Below, piece by piece: positions 57,408 to 64,000 of a stretch of DNA of 64,000 bases; positions within the stretch are counted from its first letter, which is position 1, and each line of letters starts with the position of its first letter. Position numbers and translations under genes: made by a program. The notes beneath the pieces were generated by a model that was not told the origin of the DNA, made no database searches, and saw only the letters and a list, made by a program, of their open reading frames with translations. The DNA comes from Limimaricola sp027213785 (GTDB lineage Bacteria; Pseudomonadota; Alphaproteobacteria; Rhodobacterales; Rhodobacteraceae), in contig NZ_CP193755.1 of the NCBI RefSeq assembly GCF_050847355.1, positions 1,612,001 to 1,676,000 on the forward strand, read 5' to 3'.

Positions 57408-57562
57408 GCCGCCAGAACCGGTTCGCCGGGAAAGCTGGACGCTTTTGGCGGTGCGGGAAGGCGACCACGACTGACCGCAGTGGCCTGCGGCGTCGTAGCA
57501 GAGGGCCGGCGACGCGTTGACGATTTCCACCGCTGCCTGTCTTCTCGTTCACCCGTAGGCGT

Positions 57563-57596
57563 TTACGAAAAAGGGCCCGCGCAATGGCGGGCCCTT
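57563..57596 (-). terminator. Rho-independent terminator for ndk
   Basis: Perfect 10-bp arms (57571-57580 with 57587-57596) around a 6-base loop lie 25 bases below the ndk stop. Read leftward, the stem is followed by TTTCGTAAAC, and the last stem bases add to the U-run. Confidence 0.85.
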
Positions 57597-57620
57597 CGGT
57601 CGTTGCGAAACGAGGTGGCC

Positions 57621-58043
57621 TTAGCCGACCAGTTCGAGGCCCGAGAAGAAGAAGGCGATCTCTTCCTTGGCGGTCTCGGGGGCGTCCGAGCCGTGCACCG
57701 AGTTCTCGCCGACGCTCTCGGCGAACTCGGCGCGGATGGTGCCGGCGGCGGCGTCGGCGGGGTTGGTCGCGCCCATCACTTCGCGGTTCTTGGCGATCGC
57801 GCCTTCGCCTTCGAGCACCTGCACGACGACCGGGCCGGAGGCCATGAATTCGGTCAGCTCACCGAAGAAGGGACGCTCCTTGTGAACGGCGTAGAACTGA
57901 CCGGCCTGGTCCTGGGTCAGCTGGATCCGCTTCTGGGCGATGATGCGCAGGCCCGCATCTTCGAACTTGGCGTTGATCTTGCCGGTCAGGTTGCGCTTGG
58001 TGGCGTCGGGCTTGATGATCGAGAGCGTGCGTTCGGTGGCCAT
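57621..58043 (-). CDS. ndk: Nucleoside diphosphate kinase
   Basis: Transfers phosphate from ATP to NDPs through a phospho-His. The 140-residue protein begins ERTLSIIKPDATKRNL and has the active His in ENSVHGSDAPETAKEEI, with KERPFFGELTEFM and GATNPADAAAGTIRAEF. The ATG at 58043 gives the normal length. Confidence 0.97.
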   Translation of the reverse strand: MATERTLSIIKPDATKRNLTGKINAKFEDAGLRIIAQKRIQLTQDQAGQFYAVHKERPFFGELTEFMASGPVVVQVLEGEGAIAKNREVMGATNPADAAAGTIRAEFAESVGENSVHGSDAPETAKEEIAFFFSGLELVG

Positions 58044-58189
58044 GATGTCCCTCATTTGAACGGGTTGCAGCAGGGGGCGCGGATATGCGCCTCCGGTCGC
58101 CGCGCGCCCTAGCACGAGCCGGGCGAGGTGAAAAGACGCCGGATGTGCATGGGGTTCAGGCGGCGTCTCCTAGTCCGCCTTCGGGATCC

Positions 58190-58210
58190 GCGTATTTGCG
58201 AGAAGATGAA
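58190..58210 (+). repeat. Intergenic repeat, divergent copy A
   Basis: GCGTATTTGCGAGAAGATGAA lies between ndk and the ABC-F gene. It shares GCGTATTT and a purine-rich AGAA-type tail with two better copies at 60213 and 61588. It is the weakest match. Confidence 0.45.
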
Positions 58211-58320
58211 CCGGAGGAAGCACCGCCCCCGTTCATCTTTCTCCAAATGCGCATGGCGCCCCCGAGCCGCTCGGGACCGGCCCCGTTGACCTCGCGCCCG
58301 GCATCGGGCAAGGCCCGTCC

Positions 58321-60168
58321 ATGTTGCGCATCACAGACATCTCCTATTCCGTCGAGGGCCGTCCGCTTCTCGAACATACCTCCGCCGTGATCCCGGCCGG
58401 CCACAAGGTCGGCGTCGTGGGCCGCAACGGCACCGGCAAATCCACGCTGTTCAAGCTGATCCGCGGCGAGCTGACGCTCGACACCGGCGAGATCGAGCTG
58501 CCGCGCGGCGCCCGCATCGGCGGCGTCGCCCAGGAGGTGCCGGGCAACGAGGTCTCGCTGATCGATACCGTGCTGGCTGCCGATACCGAGCGCGCCAGCC
58601 TGATGGCCGAGCAGTCGAGCGACCCGTCGCGGATCGCCGAGATCCAGACCAGGCTCGCCGATATCGACGCCTGGTCCGCCGAGGCGCGCGCCGCGACGAT
58701 CCTCAAGGGTCTGGGCTTCACCCATGACGAGCAGCTCATGCCCTGCTCCGCCTTCTCGGGCGGCTGGCGGATGCGCGTGGCGCTGGCGGCGGTGCTCTTC
58801 TCCGAGCCCGACCTGCTGCTGCTCGACGAGCCGACCAACTATCTCGACCTCGAAGGCGCGCTCTGGCTCGAAAGCTACCTCGTGCGCTACCCGCACACGG
58901 TGCTGATCGTCTCACACGACCGCGAGCTACTGAACCGCTCGGTCGGCGGCATCCTGCATCTGGAAAACCGCCAGCTGACCTACTGGTCCGGCAATTACGA
59001 CCAGTTCGCCAAGGCCCGCGCCGCGCAGCGCGCCGTGCTGATGGCGGCCTCGAAGAAGCAGGAGGCGCAGCGCGCCCATCTGCAAAGCTTCGTCGATCGC
59101 TTCAAGGCCAAGGCGTCCAAGGCCAAGCAGGCCCAGAGCCGGGTGAAGATGCTCGAGAAGATGGAGACGATCCGGGTGCCCGAGGACGCGGCCCGCACCG
59201 TCTTCACCTTCCCCGAGCCCGAGGAGCTGTCGCCGCCGATCATCGCCACCGAGGGTGTCTCGGTCGGCTATGACGACAAGGTCGTGCTCTCGAAGCTCGA
59301 TCTCAGGATCGATCAGGACGACCGGATCGCGCTTCTGGGCCGCAACGGCGAGGGCAAGTCGACGCTGTCGAAGCTGCTTTCGGATCGGCTCGCCCCGATG
59401 GGCGGCAAGATCGTGCGCTCGAACAAGCTGCGCATCGGCTTCTTTGCCCAGCACCAGGTCGACGAGTTGCGCGTCGAGGAGACGCCATTGCAGCACATCC
59501 AGCGCGCGCTGCCCGACGTGGCGCCGCCCAAGCTGCGGGCCCGGCTCGCGGGCTTCGGCCTCGGCGCGGCGCAGGCCGAGACCGAGGTGGGCCGGCTCTC
59601 GGGCGGTCAGAAGGCACGGTTGTCGCTGCTGCTCGCCACTATCGACGCGCCGCATCTGCTGATCCTCGACGAGCCGACCAACCACCTCGACATCGAGAGC
59701 CGCGAAGCGCTGGTCGAGGCGCTCACCGCCTATTCCGGCGCGGTGATCCTCGTCAGCCACGACATGCATCTCCTGTCGATGGTCGCCGACCGGCTCTGGC
59801 TGGTGAAGGACGGGCGCGTCTCGGCCTATGAGGAAGACCTGCAGGCCTATCGCAAGATGCTGCTCAGCGGCGACAAGCCCGCCGAGAAGCCGAAAGCCGA
59901 GAAGCCCAAGGTCGAGAAACCCTCTCGCGAGACGATCCTGGCGCTGCGCTCCGAGGCCCGCAAATGCGAGGAGCGGGTGAACAAGATCAACGAGATGCGC
60001 GACAAGCTCGCCAAGAAGCTCGCCGATCCCGCGCTCTACGAGGATGGCCGCAAGGGCGAGCTCGAGACCTGGAACAAGAAATACGCCGAGGCCATGGAGG
60101 CGTTGGGCCGGGCCGAGGCGATGTGGATGGCAGCGCTCGAGAAGCTGGAGCGGGCCGAGGCGGCCTGA
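58321..60168 (+). CDS. ABC-F ATPase
   Basis: A 615-residue soluble ABC-F protein with two nucleotide-binding domains and no membrane segments. The first Walker A is VVGRNGTGKSTLFKLI and the second is LLGRNGEGKSTLSKLL; signatures are SGGWRMRVAL and LSGGQKARLS; Walker B regions are LLLDEPTNYLDLEG and LILDEPTNHLDIES. A Lys/Glu-rich linker (about residues 230-290) matches the P-site tRNA interaction motif, and a C-terminal coiled coil follows. It resembles YheS/EttA-type ribosome factors. It probably acts in translation rather than export. Confidence 0.92.
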   Translation: MLRITDISYSVEGRPLLEHTSAVIPAGHKVGVVGRNGTGKSTLFKLIRGELTLDTGEIELPRGARIGGVAQEVPGNEVSLIDTVLAADTERASLMAEQSSDPSRIAEIQTRLADIDAWSAEARAATILKGLGFTHDEQLMPCSAFSGGWRMRVALAAVLFSEPDLLLLDEPTNYLDLEGALWLESYLVRYPHTVLIVSHDRELLNRSVGGILHLENRQLTYWSGNYDQFAKARAAQRAVLMAASKKQEAQRAHLQSFVDRFKAKASKAKQAQSRVKMLEKMETIRVPEDAARTVFTFPEPEELSPPIIATEGVSVGYDDKVVLSKLDLRIDQDDRIALLGRNGEGKSTLSKLLSDRLAPMGGKIVRSNKLRIGFFAQHQVDELRVEETPLQHIQRALPDVAPPKLRARLAGFGLGAAQAETEVGRLSGGQKARLSLLLATIDAPHLLILDEPTNHLDIESREALVEALTAYSGAVILVSHDMHLLSMVADRLWLVKDGRVSAYEEDLQAYRKMLLSGDKPAEKPKAEKPKVEKPSRETILALRSEARKCEERVNKINEMRDKLAKKLADPALYEDGRKGELETWNKKYAEAMEALGRAEAMWMAALEKLERAEAA

Positions 60169-60212
60169 CCGGGTTTCGGGGGCGCTGCCCCCGGGCCTGC
60201 GGCCCTCCCCCG

Positions 60213-60234
60213 GCGTATTTGAAGAACAAAGTCA
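60213..60234 (+). repeat. Intergenic repeat, copy B
   Basis: A 22-base element of the form GCGTATTT-N3-GAACAAAGTCA lies just after the ABC-F gene, next to a GC-rich segment (GGGGGCGCTGCCCCC). It matches copy C in 19 of 22 positions, in the opposite orientation. Confidence 0.8.
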
Positions 60235-60342
60235 TGGGCGGTGCCGCGTCATTTCCGGCGCGGACTTGCCCCCATGAGCGCCGCCCGGCACGGTGCGACA
60301 GGAACGCGGGTTCGGCCCGCCGACAGGCCCGAGGACCCGACC

Positions 60343-60987
60343 GTGATCGAAATCGCCACCCTTGTCACCGCTTTCACCACGCTGTTCGTGATCGTCGATC
60401 CGATCGGTCTCGCGCCGCTTTACGTGGCGATGACGGCGGGGATGACTCCGGCGCAGCGGCGCGGCGTGACCTTCCGGGCGCTCTCGACCTCCGCCGTGCT
60501 GATGCTGCTGTTCCTGGTGCTGGGCGACGCGGTGCTGCGCTTCATCGGCATCTCGGTCCCGGCCTTCCGCATCGCCGGCGGCGTGCTGCTGTTCCTGACC
60601 GCGCTCGACATGCTGTTCGAGAGGCGGCAGGCGCGGCGCCGCGACAATGCCGAGGAAGGGGCCGAACCCGATCAGGATCCTTCGATCTTTCCGCTGGCGC
60701 TGCCGCTGATCGTCGGCCCCGGCGCGATCACCACGCTGATCCTGCTGACTGCCGAGGCCACCGGCCCGCTCGGCTATGCCGCGATCTACGGCGTGGCCCT
60801 ATCGGTTCTGGCGACCGTCTGGATCGCCTTCGCGCTGGCCGATCCGCTGGCGCGGGTGCTGGGCTCGGTGGGGCTCAACGTGGTGACGCGGGTGCTCGGC
60901 ATGCTGCTCGCCGCGCTCGCGGTGCAGTTCATCATCGACGGTCTGCACGGTTCCGGTTTCGGTCTGCCTTTCCCTGCCGAAAATTGA
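60343..60987 (+). CDS. MarC-family membrane protein
   Basis: A 214-residue integral membrane protein of the MarC (UPF0056) family with six helices. ATLVTAFTTLFVIVDPIGLA opens the protein, PSIFPLALPLIVGPGAITTL is the family signature in the middle, and LGMLLAALAVQFIIDGL ends it. The start is a GTG at 60343, seven bases after GAGGA; longer upstream starts lack support. Function is unsettled (amino-acid or small-molecule transport has been proposed). Confidence 0.9.
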   Translation: MIEIATLVTAFTTLFVIVDPIGLAPLYVAMTAGMTPAQRRGVTFRALSTSAVLMLLFLVLGDAVLRFIGISVPAFRIAGGVLLFLTALDMLFERRQARRRDNAEEGAEPDQDPSIFPLALPLIVGPGAITTLILLTAEATGPLGYAAIYGVALSVLATVWIAFALADPLARVLGSVGLNVVTRVLGMLLAALAVQFIIDGLHGSGFGLPFPAEN

Positions 60988-61002
60988 TACCATATTAGGG
61001 CG

Positions 61003-61581
61003 ATGAACCCAGACAACCTTGCCAGCCTCGCCTATCTCGGCCTCCTCGGCGCCGCCATCGCCGGCTGGTTCTTCGTGCAGAATCGCGACCGGCTGGGACA
61101 GGTCGCGCAGCAGGCCGCCGTCTGGACGCTGATCTTCATCGGCGCCATCGCCGCCGCCGGGCTGTGGTCTGACATCCGCGAGGATGCGATGCCGCGCCAG
61201 ACCATGATCGGCGCCGAGGGCATCGAGGTACCGCAGGCGCGCGACGGGCATTACTACCTGACGCTCGAGGTCAACGGCGCGCCGATCAACTTCGTGGTCG
61301 ACACCGGCGCCACCGACATGGTGCTGGGCCGCGAGGATGCGCGCCGTGCCGGAATCGACCCCGAGGAGCTGACCTATCTGGGCTCCGCGGTGACCGCCAA
61401 CGGCACGGTGCGCACCGCGCGGGTGCGGCTCGACAGCGTCGCGCTGGGCCCGATCGAGGATGCGGGGCTGAGCGCCGTGGTCACCGATGGCGACCTCGCC
61501 GGATCGCTCCTTGGCATGGGCTACCTGCGGCTCTTCGGCCGCATCGAGATCGAGAACGGCACGCTGGTCCTGACGCGCTGA
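61003..61581 (+). CDS. Membrane-anchored retropepsin-like aspartic protease
   Basis: A 192-residue clan AA protease of the TIGR02281 type. Two N-terminal membrane helices (LAYLGLLGAAIAGWFFV and WTLIFIGAIAAAGLW) precede a periplasmic single-lobe domain with the active site FVVDTGATDMVLGREDA and the later LLGMGYLRLF. One active Asp per chain implies a dimer. No substrate is known. It follows the MarC gene by 15 bp. Confidence 0.9.
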   Translation: MNPDNLASLAYLGLLGAAIAGWFFVQNRDRLGQVAQQAAVWTLIFIGAIAAAGLWSDIREDAMPRQTMIGAEGIEVPQARDGHYYLTLEVNGAPINFVVDTGATDMVLGREDARRAGIDPEELTYLGSAVTANGTVRTARVRLDSVALGPIEDAGLSAVVTDGDLAGSLLGMGYLRLFGRIEIENGTLVLTR

Positions 61582-61587
61582 GCTTCG

Positions 61588-61609
61588 TGACTTTGTTCCC
61601 GAAATACGC
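61588..61609 (-). repeat. Intergenic repeat, copy C
   Basis: A 22-base inverted copy of the GCGTATTT-N3-GAACAAAGTCA element lies between the convergent protease and holC genes. The three variable positions differ from copy B; the rest is identical. Confidence 0.8.
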
Positions 61610-61633
61610 AAATCCCCGGCCCGCCCCGGAGCG

Positions 61634-62095
61634 TCACCCCTCGGCCTTCTTGGTCCAGCGCCCGCCCTCCTGCGCCCAGTACTGCGCCGCGCAGCCCGCG
61701 CCTGTCAGCCGCTTCCACTGGCCGCGCGCCGCCTGAACCGCCGCCTCGTCGAAGCCGTCGAACAGGATGCAGGCGCGCTCGGCCGCCTGCACCTCCTCGG
61801 GCGCGATCTCGGCGCCGTCGAGACAGATCACGCAAGGCAGCTTCGGCGCCGCCTCGCCCTCGGCGGTGAGAAGGATCGGCTGCGCCCCGTCATGCGGCCC
61901 GCCGGCGCGCCCATGCGCGAGAAAGCTCTCGGGCGGTCCCATGCGCCACAGCGCCGCGTCGAGCCGGTCCATGGCGCGGGCGGCGCGGCCCCTGATCTCC
62001 ACCCGCCAGCCCTGCTTGCCCGCAAGCCCGAGAAGCTGCGGCAGCAGCTCCTCGGCCGGTCCTTCGGTAAGGTGGTAGAAGAAGGCCGCGCCCAT
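61634..62095 (-). CDS. holC: DNA polymerase III chi subunit HolC
   Basis: A 153-residue clamp-loader accessory subunit that links SSB to the polymerase III holoenzyme. FYHLTEGPAEELLPQLLGLA, the basic RVEIRGRAARAMDRLD and DAALWRMGPPESFLAHG match the family. PILLTAEGEA and CILFDGFDEAAV are also typical. It is four bases below pepA, the usual arrangement. Confidence 0.93.
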   Translation of the reverse strand: MGAAFFYHLTEGPAEELLPQLLGLAGKQGWRVEIRGRAARAMDRLDAALWRMGPPESFLAHGRAGGPHDGAQPILLTAEGEAAPKLPCVICLDGAEIAPEEVQAAERACILFDGFDEAAVQAARGQWKRLTGAGCAAQYWAQEGGRWTKKAEG

Positions 62096-62099
62096 CGTC

Positions 62100-63575
<1,476 letters not shown>

Positions 63576-63736
63576 GCCGGCTCCTTGGGTCGTTGTCGGG
63601 GATCATTGGCTCTGGCGGCGGAGCCTAGCCGCCGAGACCGGCAAAGGCCAGATCACGGTTCAACCTGCCCGCACCCTCGGCTAGGATGCGCGAAGACGGG
63701 CGGCCACCTCGGCGGCCATGGATGGACGAGGGACCG

Positions 63737-64000
63737 GTGGCGCGATTCGACAGGTACATGCTGTCGCAGCTGATGATGCTGTTCGGCTTTTTCGCGCTGG
63801 TGCTGGTGCTGGTCTACTGGGTCAACAGCGCCGTGCAGCTGTTCGACCAGCTGGTGGCCGACGGGCAGAACCTCTCGGTCTTCCTCGAACTCACCATGCT
63901 CACTCTGCCCTCGCTGATCCGGCTGGTGCTGCCGATCGCGGGCTTTGCCGCGGCGCTCTACGTCACCAACCGGCTGAGCTCGGACAGCGAGCTCACCGTG
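63737..64000 (+). CDS. lptF: LPS export permease LptF (partial)
   Basis: The first 88 codons of an LptF-type permease, truncated by the window edge. It begins ARFDRYMLSQLMMLFGFF, then LVYWVNSAVQLFDQLVADGQ, with PSLIRLVLPIAGFAAALYVT next, matching the YjgP/YjgQ family start. LptF, LptG and LptB2 move lipopolysaccharide from the inner membrane. I chose a GTG at 63737 just after GAGGGA; an in-frame ATG at 63722 is also possible. The pepA/lptF divergence is a conserved arrangement. Confidence 0.9.
   Translation, partial: MARFDRYMLSQLMMLFGFFALVLVLVYWVNSAVQLFDQLVADGQNLSVFLELTMLTLPSLIRLVLPIAGFAAALYVTNRLSSDSELTV

Overview
The window reads as chromosomal DNA of a high-GC alphaproteobacterium, most likely a member of the Rhodobacteraceae. 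The support is the gene content and order (recA next to alaS; iscR, a NifS-like desulfurase and sufB ahead of sufCD and sufS; pepA, holC and lptF together), a GTTC-N7-GTTC SOS box before recA, a Fe-S regulator without the usual cysteine ligands, and several small Rhodobacteraceae-type families (DUF6525, DUF4112, DUF1850). No integrase, transposase, rRNA or CRISPR array was seen. There is one tRNA, tRNA-Arg(CCG).

About 0.9-20.4 kb is a metal-handling accessory region. It opens with a mercury module: merR diverges from merF, merA, a frameshifted small membrane protein and a flavin disulfide oxidoreductase-like protein. The promoter between them has the 19-bp spacer and central dyad typical of MerR control. 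After a 1.2-kb stretch without confident genes comes a copper module. The repressor csoR is followed on the minus strand by a two-TM ion channel and a Tat-exported L,D-transpeptidase, and it diverges from a copA-type Cu(I) ATPase. Two CsoR-type operators lie between csoR and copA. Downstream of copA are a DUF305 protein, a CopI-like cupredoxin and a SHOCT protein. Converging on this group is a seven-gene minus-strand cluster: a His-rich secreted peptide, a cytochrome c'-like protein, a diheme cytochrome c, a monoheme cytochrome c, a secreted small protein, a Met/His-rich multicopper oxidase and a His-tailed membrane protein. This looks like a periplasmic Cu(I) oxidation and electron-transfer set. 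The region ends with an EF-hand protein carrying a 15-bp tandem repeat that encodes Asp/Glu/His, and with a voltage-gated-like K+ channel bearing a zinc ribbon.

From 20.4 to 64 kb the genes are mostly housekeeping. The bioB-F-D-A-G-C operon (minus) makes biotin, with BioC and BioG providing the pimeloyl entry step. The suf operon (minus) runs iscR, NifS-like desulfurase, sufB, a Rossmann-fold protein of unknown role, sufC, sufD, two Yip1-like membrane proteins and sufS. An Irr-type dyad and three 21-22-bp-spaced direct repeats lie upstream of it. Next are a hydrolase/HD-phosphohydrolase group, NADP isocitrate dehydrogenase, two small transporters, typA, a MOSC protein probably initiated at CTG, alaS and recA. 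The remainder holds a large CPA1 antiporter with a cyclic-nucleotide-binding domain, a TAXI-type TRAP transporter, a lytic transglycosylase, glutaminase, ndk, an ABC-F protein, a MarC protein, an aspartic protease, holC, pepA and the start of lptF at the right edge. A short intergenic repeat recurs between 58 and 62 kb.
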